Position numbers and translations under genes: made by a program. A model generated the notes under the pieces. It was given only the letters and a program-made list of their open reading frames with translations, ran no database searches and was not told the origin of the DNA. This document shows positions 41,922 through 51,638 of a stretch of DNA of 64,000 bases, piece after piece (the first letter of the stretch is position 1; every line of letters begins with the position of its first letter). This DNA is from Alloyangia pacifica. GTDB taxonomy: Bacteria; Pseudomonadota; Alphaproteobacteria; Rhodobacterales; Rhodobacteraceae. Location of the stretch: assembly GCF_900116195.1 (NCBI RefSeq), contig NZ_FOZW01000008.1:215371-279370 (forward strand). Reading direction: 5' to 3'.

Positions 41922-42851
41922 TCACGTTGATCTCGGTGCGCTGGAGGTGATGTCGCGGAACTGCGCGACAAAGCGCTCCGAGGCCGGGCTCACCGCGCGG
42001 CGCGCCGGCGTCAGCAGGTAGAGCTTGCGCTCAAGCGAGAGGTCGGCGACCGGCACGAAGGCGATTCCCGGGTCGTTGAACAGCAAGCCGGCATTGCGCG
42101 GCAGCAGAGCGACGCCGATACCGGCGCGCACGAGGCAGAGCTGGGCGATCGTCGAATGGCTGCGCAGCGGGCCGGCTTTCAGCGAGTCCGGCAGAGCCGC
42201 ATGGGCTGCGAGCAGCCGCGAAGAGCCAGTCTCGGTGCCGAGGTGAATGAGCTGCTGCGGATCGATGTCCGCAAGGCGCACCGGTGCCGAGGTTTGTGCC
42301 AGCGGGTGATCGATCGCGCAGGCGAGGCCGAAGGGGTCGGCGGCGATCTCGGTCTGTACCAGATCGGGCGACCCGCGGGCACGACCGGCAATGGCAAGAT
42401 CGAGCCTGCCGTCTGCAACCATGTCGGCGAGGGTCTCGGCGACATCGTCATGCAAGGTGAGGATCACCTCTGGGTGGGCGGCGCGGAAGGCAGCGATGGC
42501 GGGGGCGACGAGCGGCGTGATTGCCGAGGGTGTGGCCCCGACCCGCAGGGCGCCGCGGAGTCCCCGCGCGTGATCGCGCAGACGGGAGAGCGAGAGATCG
42601 AGCGCATCGAGAAGGGGCGCTGTCTCCCTGAGGAACTCGAGCCCCAGAGGTGTCGGCTCCGGCGGACGGCTGCGCCGGTCGAAGAGTGCACCACCGGCGA
42701 TTTCCTCGATCTGGCGCACGGTCTCTGTTAGGGCCGAGGGCACCACGCCGAGCCGCGCTGCCGCCCGGGCAAAGCTGCCCTCGGACCATATCGCATGGAT
42801 GGCGCGGAGGTGCCGAAGGTTGAAGTTCGTATTTTCTGAATCAAGCTTCAT
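41922..42851 (-). CDS. LysR-family regulator
   Basis: A 309-residue LysR protein. The winged HTH is at about residues 10-70 (LRHLRAIHAIWSEGSFARAAARLGVVPSALTETVRQIEE quoted by its core GSFARAAARLGV). The effector domain follows from about 95 (LRVGATPSAITPLVAPAIAAFRA). The ATG at 42851 places the HTH at the N-terminus; the frame upstream overlaps the divergent gene and is a shadow. It is divergent from the YdiJ-type dehydrogenase with a 60-bp gap containing a LysR-like box, so it probably regulates that gene. Confidence 0.92.
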   Translation of the reverse strand: MKLDSENTNFNLRHLRAIHAIWSEGSFARAAARLGVVPSALTETVRQIEEIAGGALFDRRSRPPEPTPLGLEFLRETAPLLDALDLSLSRLRDHARGLRGALRVGATPSAITPLVAPAIAAFRAAHPEVILTLHDDVAETLADMVADGRLDLAIAGRARGSPDLVQTEIAADPFGLACAIDHPLAQTSAPVRLADIDPQQLIHLGTETGSSRLLAAHAALPDSLKAGPLRSHSTIAQLCLVRAGIGVALLPRNAGLLFNDPGIAFVPVADLSLERKLYLLTPARRAVSPASERFVAQFRDITSSAPRST

Positions 42852-42853
42852 AA

Positions 42854-42868
42854 CTTTCAATTTTAAAG
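42854..42868. promoter_or_regulatory. LysR-type box between lysR and ydiJ-like genes
   Basis: CTTTCAATTTTAAAG is an inverted repeat (CTTT-N7-AAAG) that contains a T-N11-A arrangement, the minimal LysR motif, in a locally AT-rich stretch immediately before the LysR start codon and 44 bp before the dehydrogenase start. Confidence 0.5.
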
Positions 42869-42911
42869 AACCGGCGGTCCCGGTCAATATGCGGCGACAC
42901 AGGAGACCCGA

Positions 42912-45743
42912 ATGACCGACATAGACCGAAGCCTTACCGACGCGATAGGCAAGCTCCCGCAGGCGTTGCAGCGCGCCGGGTTCCGCGGCGAGGTGACGCG
43001 TGACAGCGCGCTGCGGGCGGCGATGTCGACCGACAACTCGGTTTACCGCATCTTGCCGGACCTGGTGGTCGCCCCGCGCGATGGCGACGACGTGGTCACC
43101 TGCATGGCCGTGTTGGAGCGCCCGGAGTTCGCGCATGTGCCGTTGACGGCCCGCGGCGGCGGCACCGGCACCAACGGGCAGAGCCTCAACCGCGGCGTCA
43201 TCCTCGACATGCGGCGTCATATGCACCGACTGCTGGAGGTCGATGCCGAAGGCAGATGGGCGGATGTCGAGCCGGGCATCGTGCTGGACGATCTCAATGC
43301 GCAGTTGCGGCCGCGCGGCGTGTTCTTTGCGCCGGAGACCTCGACCTCGACCCGCTGCGCGGTGGGGGGCATGGTCTCGACCGACGCCTCCGGCAAGGGC
43401 TCGCGGATCTACGGCAAGACCTCGGACAATCTCATGGGCGTCGAGATCGCGCGGGGGCAGGGGCTGGTGTCGAGTCTCGCAGCCACGCCCGATTGGGCGG
43501 TGCCGATGATGGAGGCCGCCGCACGCGCGGCGCGGGCCGGTCGCGCGGCCTTCGTCGCCCATACGCCGAAGCTCAACAGGCGCTTCACTGGCTACGATCT
43601 CGAGCGCGCCTGCCCCGAGGAGGGCGGCTTCGAGTGGTGGCGCCTTTTCCCCGGCTCCGAAGGCACGCTCGGGCCGATCACCCGCCTCCGGGTGAAGCTG
43701 CGGCCACTGCCCAGGGAAAAGCGCCTCGTGGTCGCGGGGTTTGCCAGTTTCCGCGACTCGCTGGCCGCCGCGATGCCGCTGCTGCAGGATGATCCCACGG
43801 CCATCGAGGTGATGGACGAGCGGGTGCAGGCGCTTGCCGAAGGGGCTGGCCTGCTCGAACGACTGCCCGAGAGCCTGCGCCCCTCAGGCGGCGAGGCCGT
43901 CGCATATGCCTTTGTCGAGTTCAACGGCGACGATGCCGAAGAACTCGACGCCCGCATCGCCGCCTGCGAGATCCGGCTGCGGGGCCTTTCGGGCAGTCGC
44001 GCGGTGCATGTCGCCTCGGGTACAGAGGAGATCCGAGAGCTTTGGGCAATCCGCTCCGCCGGGGTCGGGTTGCTGGGCAAGGTCGAGGGCCGCGCGCGGC
44101 CCGTTGCCTTCGTCGAGGATTGCGTGGTCCCGCCCGAGGCGCTGCCCGCCTTCCTCGACGGCTTTCTCGACATCCTCACCCGGCACGGGCTCAGTTTCGG
44201 CATCTACGGGCATGTCGATGTCGGCTGCCTGCATATCCGCCCCGCGCTGGACATCGACGCCGAGGCGGATCGCGCGCGGCTGGTGCAGGTTTCGGACGAG
44301 ATTTTCGCTCTGGTGAACCGGCACGGCGGCATCTTCTGGGGCGAGCACGGCAAGGGCGTGCGCGGCGCCTATCTCGAGGGCTGGATTGGCCCGGAAGCCT
44401 ATGCGGCGCTGCAAGGGGTGAAGGCCGCCTTCGATCCTGCCGGCCGCTTCAACCCCGGCAAGCTGGTGGCGACGGATACGCCGGTCATGGGCATCGCCAC
44501 GACGCCGTTCCGGCCGTTCAACGCGCCCGCGGGCGACGCGCTGGAAAAGGCTTTCCGCTGCAATGGCAACGCGCAATGCCTGAGCTATGCCGCGACCACG
44601 CCCATGTGTCCGTCGTTCAAGGCGACGCAGGATTTGCGCCAGTCTCCCAAGGGCCGCGCCGATGCGCTGCGCGCCTGGCATGAGGGGCGGCGCAGCGGGC
44701 AGGTGACGGTCGAGGACAACGACCTTCTGGCCACGCTCGACACCTGCCTCGGCTGCAAGGCCTGCGCCTCGACCTGCCCGGTGCAGGTGGACATTCCGGC
44801 GATGCGCGCGGCCTTCTACGCCGACATCTACGCGCGCAGGTCGCGGCCGCTCACCGACCGCGCCATGCTGCTGGCAGAGCGTCTGAGCCCCTGGTTGCTG
44901 CGTGCCGCCCCGCTGCTGCGCCCGGCCTGGCCGCTTGCCCGGGCGCTCACCGAACGGCTGCTCGGGGTGAGCGACCTGCCGGAGCGCATCGCCCGCCCCC
45001 TGCCGCGGGAGGCGCGCATTTCGCCGGAGGCGCTGTCGCGCGGGCATGTTCCGGCGCGCGCGGTGCTGGTCTGGATGGACTGGTTCTCGGCGCTCTATGA
45101 TGAACAGGCGCAGCTTGACGTCTACCGGGGCCTCACGGCTCTGGGATACGCGCCGCGCTTTGTGCAGATGTTGCCCTCCGGCAAGGTTGCGGGCGACCTC
45201 GGCGACCGCGCCGCGTTCCGCGGGATGGCGGAGCGGTTGGCCGGGGCGCTCGGGCGCGCAGCCGAGATCGGGACGCCAATGATCGGCCTCGACCCGGCTT
45301 TCGTCATGGCGCTGCGGCAGGACTATCGCAAGGCCGGTCTGAAGGTTCCGGAGGTCCTGCTGCCGCAGGAATTTCTTGCCGCCGAGGTCCGCGCCGGGGT
45401 CGCCTTGCCGCAGGTTCCGGGCGGGCCGCTGAGCCTCTTCACCCATTGCACCGAAAGCACCGCGGCGCCCTCCGCACGCAAGGACTGGCAGGAAGTCTTC
45501 GACGCGCTTGGTCTGCAGATCGACACGCCCGCGACGGGCTGTTGCGGCATGGCGGGCATGTTCGGCCACAAGGACCGGCATCAGCCGATGTCGCGCAAGC
45601 TTTTCGACATGTCTTGGGCGGAGCCATTGGCAATGGCCGAGGAGGCCGTGGCCACGGGCTTTTCCTGCCGTTGTCAGGTCGAGCGACTGGGCGGCGAAGC
45701 GTTGCGCCACCCGCTGGGCCTGATTGCCGACCGCCTGGGCTGA
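42912..45743 (+). CDS. ydiJ: FAD/Fe-S dehydrogenase of the YdiJ (D-2-hydroxyglutarate dehydrogenase) type
   Basis: A 943-residue multidomain oxidoreductase. Residues about 40-250 are an FAD PCMH domain (TARGGGTGTNGQSLNRGVILD; FFAPETSTSTRCAVGG). The GlcD-like C-terminal half of that region follows to about 530 (HGGIFWGEHGKGVRG). Two cysteine clusters follow: CNGNAQCLSYAATTPMCPS near 555 and CLGCKACASTCP near 612. A CCG domain (TGCCGMAGMFGHK) is near the end. This architecture oxidises 2-hydroxy acids and passes electrons to quinone. It is slightly shorter than E. coli YdiJ. AGGAG precedes the ATG. The LysR gene is divergent; a terminator follows. Confidence 0.9.
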   Translation: MTDIDRSLTDAIGKLPQALQRAGFRGEVTRDSALRAAMSTDNSVYRILPDLVVAPRDGDDVVTCMAVLERPEFAHVPLTARGGGTGTNGQSLNRGVILDMRRHMHRLLEVDAEGRWADVEPGIVLDDLNAQLRPRGVFFAPETSTSTRCAVGGMVSTDASGKGSRIYGKTSDNLMGVEIARGQGLVSSLAATPDWAVPMMEAAARAARAGRAAFVAHTPKLNRRFTGYDLERACPEEGGFEWWRLFPGSEGTLGPITRLRVKLRPLPREKRLVVAGFASFRDSLAAAMPLLQDDPTAIEVMDERVQALAEGAGLLERLPESLRPSGGEAVAYAFVEFNGDDAEELDARIAACEIRLRGLSGSRAVHVASGTEEIRELWAIRSAGVGLLGKVEGRARPVAFVEDCVVPPEALPAFLDGFLDILTRHGLSFGIYGHVDVGCLHIRPALDIDAEADRARLVQVSDEIFALVNRHGGIFWGEHGKGVRGAYLEGWIGPEAYAALQGVKAAFDPAGRFNPGKLVATDTPVMGIATTPFRPFNAPAGDALEKAFRCNGNAQCLSYAATTPMCPSFKATQDLRQSPKGRADALRAWHEGRRSGQVTVEDNDLLATLDTCLGCKACASTCPVQVDIPAMRAAFYADIYARRSRPLTDRAMLLAERLSPWLLRAAPLLRPAWPLARALTERLLGVSDLPERIARPLPREARISPEALSRGHVPARAVLVWMDWFSALYDEQAQLDVYRGLTALGYAPRFVQMLPSGKVAGDLGDRAAFRGMAERLAGALGRAAEIGTPMIGLDPAFVMALRQDYRKAGLKVPEVLLPQEFLAAEVRAGVALPQVPGGPLSLFTHCTESTAAPSARKDWQEVFDALGLQIDTPATGCCGMAGMFGHKDRHQPMSRKLFDMSWAEPLAMAEEAVATGFSCRCQVERLGGEALRHPLGLIADRLG

Positions 45744-45763
45744 GGCTCCGATCAGAGAGAAAA

Positions 45764-45791
45764 GGGCGGCTCCCGCATCCGGGAGCCGCCC
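45764..45791. terminator. Bidirectional terminator between ydiJ-like and aapP genes
   Basis: GGGCGGCTCCCG (45764-45775) and CGGGAGCCGCCC (45780-45791) form a perfect 12-bp stem with a CATC loop. The plus strand continues TTCCTGTGT, the minus strand TTTTCTCTCT, so the minus-strand direction (end of the aap operon) has the better T-run. Confidence 0.8.
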
Positions 45792-45818
45792 TTCCTGTGT
45801 GGGCAGGGGGGAGGGAGG

Positions 45819-46559
<741 letters not shown>

Positions 46560-46568
46560 TGCGGACTC

Positions 46569-47654
46569 CTATCGCTGGCCGGTCGCCATGCGCCGCTCGA
46601 GGAAGGCGCCATAGCGGCTGAGGCCGAAGACAAAGATGAAGTAGAGGAAGGCGACGAAGACGTAGACCTCGACGAAGGCGAAGGTCCACTCGCTGGTCCC
46701 GAAGGCGGCGTTTGCCGAGGACAGCAGCTCGAAGAAGCCGACGACGACCACCAGCGAGGTCTCCATGAAGGTGATGACGAATTGGTTGATCGTGGCGGGC
46801 AGCGCGTTGCGGAAGGCCTGCGGCAGCAGGATGCGCGCAACCCGGTGGCGGTAGGGAATGCCCAGCGACATGGCGGCCTCGTCCTGGCCTTTGGCGACAC
46901 CCTGCATGCCGCCGCGGATGATTTCGGCCTGGTAGGCAGCGAAGAACAGCGCCGAGCCGGCGATCACCCGGTAGAGCTTTTCCTGCAGCACGAAGTCCGG
47001 CAGCACGAAGGGCAGCACGATGGCGCAGGTGAAGAGGATCGAGATCAGCGGCAGCGAGCGCACCGCGTCGATCACCGCACCCGTTGTCCTGGCGATCCAG
47101 GGCAGGGTCGAGTTTCGCAGCAGGGCGAAGGCGATGGCCAGCGGCATGCCGATGATCGCCGTGGCGGTGAAGATGAACAACGTCAGGGCCAGCCCGCCCC
47201 ATTGCTCCTCACGGACCAGCGGCAGACCGAGCAGGCCGCCCTTCATCAGCAGGTAGAAGGTCGCAAACCCCAGCGCCCAGACCGAGGCGATGCGCTTGCC
47301 GGTCCAGAGAAACGGAATGCAGCTCAGGACCATGGTGGCGATCACCGCGATGCAGGCCAGCGCCGAGCGCCATTGTTCCTCGTAGGGATAGAGGCCGAAG
47401 AGGATCAGCCGCCAGCGATTGGCGATGACCGACCAGCAGGCGCCGCCCGCGGCCCGGCATTCGGCTTGGCGGGCCTCGGCGGAAAAGGTCGCGCGCAGCA
47501 CGCCCCAGTCCAGCAGCACCCAGCCGATCCACAGGAGCAGACCGAAGCACAGCAGGCTGACGGCCGTCGAAAGCGGCGAGGAGAAGTAATCCTTGCGGAT
47601 GCGCCCAAGAGGAGTCGCGCGGAGGGGAACGGGTCCGGTGTCGATGGCGGTCAT
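46569..47654 (-). CDS. aapM: Amino-acid ABC permease, AapM-like
   Basis: A 361-residue permease, larger than HisM-type subunits, as AapM proteins are: an N-terminal helix near 30-50, a periplasmic loop with two cysteines (ECRAAGGACWSVI), several helices and then the conserved permease core with EAA loop GQDEAAMSLGIPYRHRVARILLP. AAYQAEIIRGG precedes it. The ATG at 47654 is 2 bp from the aapQ stop; the longer frame upstream is a shadow. Confidence 0.93.
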   Translation of the reverse strand: MTAIDTGPVPLRATPLGRIRKDYFSSPLSTAVSLLCFGLLLWIGWVLLDWGVLRATFSAEARQAECRAAGGACWSVIANRWRLILFGLYPYEEQWRSALACIAVIATMVLSCIPFLWTGKRIASVWALGFATFYLLMKGGLLGLPLVREEQWGGLALTLFIFTATAIIGMPLAIAFALLRNSTLPWIARTTGAVIDAVRSLPLISILFTCAIVLPFVLPDFVLQEKLYRVIAGSALFFAAYQAEIIRGGMQGVAKGQDEAAMSLGIPYRHRVARILLPQAFRNALPATINQFVITFMETSLVVVVGFFELLSSANAAFGTSEWTFAFVEVYVFVAFLYFIFVFGLSRYGAFLERRMATGQR

Positions 47655-47656
47655 GC

Positions 47657-48820
47657 TCAGCTCCGGTTCTGGTGGCCCTTGAGGGCGATGGCGCGGTTGA
47701 TCCGGTTCATCACCGCGGCGAGCGAGAAGTTGATGATGAGGAAGCCCGCCATCAGGATGCCGATCAGCTCGAGCGTCTGCCCCGAGTGGGTGATCGCCGA
47801 GGCGACGACCATGAAGAAATCGGCAAAGCCCACGACGATGCCCAGCGTGGTCGCCTTGATGAGCCAGACGTACTGGTTGGTCAGGATCGGCAGCATGGCG
47901 CGGATGGCCAGCGGCAGGCGGATGCGGGTGAAACTCTGCCATTCACTGAGCCCGAGCGCCTTGGCGGCCTCGGTCTGGCCGGTGCCGACAGCGATGAAGC
48001 CGCCGCGTACGATCTCGCCGATATAGGCACCGCCGTAGATCGCTATGGCGAAGGCGAGCGCATAGACCTCGGGCTGGATCCGGTAGCCGCCACGGATGTT
48101 GAGGCCCTTCAGCTCGGGCAGGGTCAGCAGCGGTGTGCCGGGTGTGTGTCCGAGGAAGAAGATCGCGGCGAGCGTGACAAGCGTGACCAGCATCACGGCC
48201 AGGCCCCGGCGGCGGCGCAGCACGGGGGGCACGCGGCGGAAACGCCGGGCGAGCGCGAGCCAGAGCAGCAATGTCAGGCCGAGCGCCAGCGTCAGAAAGC
48301 CCGCAGCCACGCTCCAGCCTGCGATGTTGAGGCCGGGCAGGTAGATGCCGCGGTTGCTCAGCAGCGCGCCGCCGGCCTCGATGGCCTGCCGCGGCGAGGG
48401 CAGGCGGTTGGCGAGCGCGTACCAGAAGAACACCTGCACGATGAGCGGAATATTCCGGAAGATCTCGAGGTAGATGGTGCCGAGAAGCCGCGCGGCCTTG
48501 TTGTCCGAGACGCGCGCAAGGCCGACGAGCCCGCCGACCAATGTCGCAAAGGTCAGCCCGATGATCCCGAGAAACAGCGTGTTGAGCACGCCCATCAGCA
48601 GGACCCACCAGTAGGGGTCAGAGGAAGAGGTCGGCAGCAGCGAGAAGGTCATGTCCCAGCCGGTGGACTTCCACAGGAAATTCCAGCCCGACAGGATCCC
48701 CTGCGCCTGCAGATTGTGTCGCGCCGTCAGCGCCGCCGTCACGACGAGGGCGAGGAGGACGCCCACGTAGAGGATCTGAAGCAGCGCGTTCCGGGATTTC
48801 TGATGCTGCAAGAGCGCCAT
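47657..48820 (-). CDS. aapQ: Amino-acid ABC permease, AapQ-like
   Basis: A 387-residue permease with about eight hydrophobic segments and AapQ landmarks: N-terminal helix, LPTSSSDPYWWVLLMGVLNTLF in the first loop, FRNIPLIVQVFFWYA, and an EAA loop TEAAKALGLSEWQSFTRIRLP preceded by AYIGEIVRGGF. With AapM it forms the heterodimeric channel. It lies 66 bp behind aapJ, separated by an intrinsic terminator-like hairpin. Confidence 0.94.
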   Translation of the reverse strand: MALLQHQKSRNALLQILYVGVLLALVVTAALTARHNLQAQGILSGWNFLWKSTGWDMTFSLLPTSSSDPYWWVLLMGVLNTLFLGIIGLTFATLVGGLVGLARVSDNKAARLLGTIYLEIFRNIPLIVQVFFWYALANRLPSPRQAIEAGGALLSNRGIYLPGLNIAGWSVAAGFLTLALGLTLLLWLALARRFRRVPPVLRRRRGLAVMLVTLVTLAAIFFLGHTPGTPLLTLPELKGLNIRGGYRIQPEVYALAFAIAIYGGAYIGEIVRGGFIAVGTGQTEAAKALGLSEWQSFTRIRLPLAIRAMLPILTNQYVWLIKATTLGIVVGFADFFMVVASAITHSGQTLELIGILMAGFLIINFSLAAVMNRINRAIALKGHQNRS

Positions 48821-48840
48821 CGAGATCTCTCCTCACGCAG

Positions 48841-48873
48841 AAAAAAAGGGCCCCCGTCCCGAGGGACGGGGGC
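48841..48873 (-). terminator. Intrinsic terminator/attenuator between aapJ and aapQ
   Basis: On the minus strand GCCCCCGTCCC and GGGACGGGGGC form an 11-bp stem (48850-48860 with 48863-48873) followed by CC and seven T residues (48847-48841), a textbook Rho-independent terminator inside an operon. It should reduce transcription into aapQMP relative to aapJ. Confidence 0.85.
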
Positions 48874-48886
48874 AGGGGGGGATGTG

Positions 48887-49915
48887 TCAGTCGATCACGA
48901 AGGGGAAGAGCACGCCGCCTTGGTTCCACAGCGCGGTCAGCTCGCGCGGCATCTTGTAGGGCGAGTCCTGACCGAGGCTGCGCTCGAAGATCTCCGAGTA
49001 GTTGCCGACCTTCTTGATCACGTTGTAGGCCCAGTCGTCGGGCAGCCCGAGCGGCGTGCCCATGCCCGGCGTCGCGCCCAGCATCTTGGCGACCTCGTTC
49101 GACGGAGGGTTGGCCTTCATCTCGTCGACGTTCTCCGAGGTGACGCCTTCCTGCTCGGCAAAGAGCAGCACCGAGAGGGTCCAGTTGGCGATGTCGAGCC
49201 ACTCGTCGTCACCCTGACGCACGATCATCACCTCGGGCTCCACTGCCAGCACGTCATCCAGCAGCACGTGCTCGTCGGGGTTCTCGGAAACCGAGCGGGC
49301 GATCGCCAGCACCGGACCCCATTGCGCGTAGAGATCGCAACGACCGGAGAAATAGGCGTCTTCGAGCTCTTCGGTCTTCTCGATGGCCACGGTTTCGAGG
49401 GTGATGCCGAGGCGCTCGGCATAGGAGGCCACCTGGCGCTCCTGGCTGGCGCCGGCGGGAATGCAGATGGTGCCGCCGTCGGCGTCCGCGAGGCTGGTGA
49501 GTCCCAGTTCCTTGTGCGCCATCACCTTGGTGGTGCCGAGGTAGTAGGAATTCGAGAACTGCAGGCCCAGTTCGGTGTCGCGCGACAGCGTGCCGCCCGA
49601 GGCCTTGATGATGATATCCACGTCACCCGACTGCAGCGACGGCCAGCGCTGTGCCCAGCTGAGCGGGATGATCTTGAGCGCGGAGGGGTCGCCGAAGATG
49701 GCGGTGGCGACGGCGCGGCAGAGGTCGACGTCGAGCCCTTTCCAGTTGCCCTTGTCGTCGACTTCCGCGAAGCCGAGGTACGAGCCGGTGTGGCCCGGGC
49801 AATTGAGCGCGCCGCGTTCCTGCACGGTCTTGAGCGTTTCCGAGGCAGCCTGTGCGCTGACGGCAGACAACACGAAGCCGCCCGCCAGAACGGCGGTTTT
49901 GAGAATGGATGTCAT
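48887..49915 (-). CDS. aapJ: General L-amino-acid ABC binding protein, AapJ-like
   Basis: A 342-residue periplasmic protein with a signal peptide (cleavage near AQA at residue 23) and the AapJ opening TLKTVQERGALNCPG. The ligand-pocket region includes GFAEVDDKGNWKGLDVDLCRAVA, quoted by GNWKGLDVDLCRA, and SGDVDIIIKASGGTLSRDTEL. The C-terminal part carries GVLFPF near the end. AapJ-type systems take up a broad range of polar amino acids. As first gene of aapJQMP, downstream of a catabolic cluster on the same strand, it may deliver that cluster's substrate. Confidence 0.93.
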   Translation of the reverse strand: MTSILKTAVLAGGFVLSAVSAQAASETLKTVQERGALNCPGHTGSYLGFAEVDDKGNWKGLDVDLCRAVATAIFGDPSALKIIPLSWAQRWPSLQSGDVDIIIKASGGTLSRDTELGLQFSNSYYLGTTKVMAHKELGLTSLADADGGTICIPAGASQERQVASYAERLGITLETVAIEKTEELEDAYFSGRCDLYAQWGPVLAIARSVSENPDEHVLLDDVLAVEPEVMIVRQGDDEWLDIANWTLSVLLFAEQEGVTSENVDEMKANPPSNEVAKMLGATPGMGTPLGLPDDWAYNVIKKVGNYSEIFERSLGQDSPYKMPRELTALWNQGGVLFPFVID

Positions 49916-50008
49916 TCTTGAAGTTCCCTGTCTTGCTTTGTTGGCGTTCTGCGTGCGGATCGCTCCGCGGGGGAGCGCCGGGCGGTGCCGCCCTGGCGCC
50001 TGTCGGCC

Positions 50009-50758
50009 TCAGGCGTAGATGTAGCCGCCGGAGACGATGACGTTTTCACCGGTCATGTAGGTGTTCTTCGGACCGCCGGTCATCAGCACCCACTCGGCGA
50101 TCTCGCGCGGGGTGCCACCCCGGCCGAGCGGGCTGGCCTTGGCCAGTTCGCCCAAGAAGCCGAGCTGCTTGGCCTTCTCTGTGGCCATGCCGGCGGGCGC
50201 GACGGAGTTCACCAGGATGCCCTCGGGGGCGACCTCATGTGCGAAGCTGCGGGTCAGGCTGACCACCGCGGCCTTGGTCGCGGCGTAGTGGGCGTTCTGC
50301 GGATGCGCCTTGAAGGCATCGACGGAGGTGATGTTGACGATCCGCCCGCGCACCTCGTCCTTGCGCTCCTGCGCCTGCATGTGGCGCACGGCGGCGACCA
50401 TCATGTGGTAGGTGCCCTTCACGTTGACCGCGTTAGACGCGTCCCAATCGGCATCGGTGATCTCGAGCAGTGGCTTGCGCGGGAAGATCGCGGCGGAGTT
50501 GACCAGCGTGTCGACGCGGCCGAGCTGGGCCGCGACCGCCTCGAAGGCCGCGTGGGCGTCCGGCCCGTTGCGGATGTCGGCGGTGGCGGAGACGCAGGGC
50601 AGTCCCTTGCTGCGTGCCGGGGCAAGCGCCGCTTCTGCGGCCTCGGCGTTGATGTCGATGATCCCGAGCGCCGCGGCGCCCTCGGCCACGGCCATTTCGC
50701 CGATCAGCGCGCCGAGACCGGCGCCGCCTCCGACGATGACCACGGAAAGTCCCTTCAT
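50009..50758 (-). CDS. Short-chain dehydrogenase/reductase
   Basis: A 249-residue SDR. The nucleotide motif is [11 protein letters not shown] (Gly replaces the usual Thr), with D58-D59-like specificity residues in [10 protein letters not shown] indicating NAD(H) preference. The active site has NITSVDAF (Ser) and YAATKAAV (Tyr-x-x-x-Lys). [10 protein letters not shown] near 190 and GGYIYA at the end are usual. Substrate unknown. It starts within the previous SDR (ATGA), so the two SDR genes are coupled. 93 bp separate it from aapJ. Confidence 0.9.
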   Translation of the reverse strand: MKGLSVVIVGGGAGLGALIGEMAVAEGAAALGIIDINAEAAEAALAPARSKGLPCVSATADIRNGPDAHAAFEAVAAQLGRVDTLVNSAAIFPRKPLLEITDADWDASNAVNVKGTYHMMVAAVRHMQAQERKDEVRGRIVNITSVDAFKAHPQNAHYAATKAAVVSLTRSFAHEVAPEGILVNSVAPAGMATEKAKQLGFLGELAKASPLGRGGTPREIAEWVLMTGGPKNTYMTGENVIVSGGYIYA

Positions 50759-51468
50759 GTGTTTGCCTCCTTGGCAGGGGTGATGCGGGCGGGAAGAATG
50801 TCGAAGCGCGACACGTCGACATGCTCCGGCATCGCCAGCACGGCCATGGTCATGCGCGCGACGTCTTCGGGTTGAAGCGTCGTGCCCGGGCGGTACATGC
50901 CGGCCCGGGCCTCGGCGCTCAGCACGTCCGTGTAGAGCGCCGTCTCGATCCGCCCGGCGACGATCTCGGTGACGCGCACGCCATAGTCGGCGAGGTCGAG
51001 CCGCAGCGCCTGAGCAAAGCCGCCGACCGCCGCCTTGGTGGCGCAGTAGACCGCCATGTTGGCATAGGGCGCATGCCCCGAGATCGAGCCGGTGAAGAAG
51101 ACGTGCCCGCTGCCGCGCTTGCACATTCCGGGTACCACGAGGCGGGTGAGCGCGAGCTGGGCAGTGACGTTGACGCTGACCGCCTTTGCGATCTCGGCAG
51201 GGTCGATGTCCTGGAAGGGCCCCGGCGGCGGCATCAGCCCGGCGTTGTTGATCAGCACGTCGACCTCGACCCCCGCGAGGGCCTCGGCAACCGCGCCGGT
51301 GTCCGCAAGGTCGACACCAAGCGGCATGACGTTGTCGAGCCGACCGAGCTCGTCGAGCGCGGCCTTGTTGCGCCCCAGTGCATGCACGAGGTAGCCCTCG
51401 TTGCGCAAAGTTTCGACCAATGCGCGGCCCACGCCGCTGGTCGCTCCCGTGACCAATGCCCTCTTCAT
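50755..51468 (-). CDS. Short-chain dehydrogenase/reductase (YdfG-like)
   Basis: A 237-residue SDR starting [17 protein letters not shown], with catalytic Ser in [11 protein letters not shown] and [10 protein letters not shown]. The sequence [23 protein letters not shown] places it near the YdfG/serine-dehydrogenase-like group, which oxidises 3-hydroxy acids. Its N-terminal 40 residues resemble those of the degenerate SDR at 61215, pointing to a common origin. A 38-bp element shared with that gene's upstream region lies 53 bp before the ATG. GAAAGGG precedes the start. Confidence 0.9.
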   Translation of the reverse strand: MKRALVTGATSGVGRALVETLRNEGYLVHALGRNKAALDELGRLDNVMPLGVDLADTGAVAEALAGVEVDVLINNAGLMPPPGPFQDIDPAEIAKAVSVNVTAQLALTRLVVPGMCKRGSGHVFFTGSISGHAPYANMAVYCATKAAVGGFAQALRLDLADYGVRVTEIVAGRIETALYTDVLSAEARAGMYRPGTTLQPEDVARMTMAVLAMPEHVDVSRFDILPARITPAKEANT

Positions 51469-51520
51469 GGCACCCTTTCCCCTTTTAATAGACGGAGCTT
51501 GCCGCAGCGACGGGAGTCTC

Positions 51521-51558
51521 AAAATCAAGAAAGACCGAAGATCGACAAGTTTTGCTTG
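51521..51558 (-). promoter_or_regulatory. Conserved 38-bp element, SDR-pair operon copy
   Basis: Plus-strand reading: AAAATCAAGAAA, eight variable bases, then ATCGACAAGTTTTGCTTG. The second half contains CAAG-N5-CTTG (51546-51558). The same layout, with the same spacing, occurs at 61847-61884. This copy is 53-90 bp upstream of the SDR start codon, a position suited to a LysR activator. Confidence 0.7.
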
Positions 51559-51638
51559 GGCAATCCGGCGGCCATCCTTGAACGTGGGTAGCCGCGAGGG
51601 CACACGGGGGTACGCTACCGGCAAGCAGAGCTTGCAGG

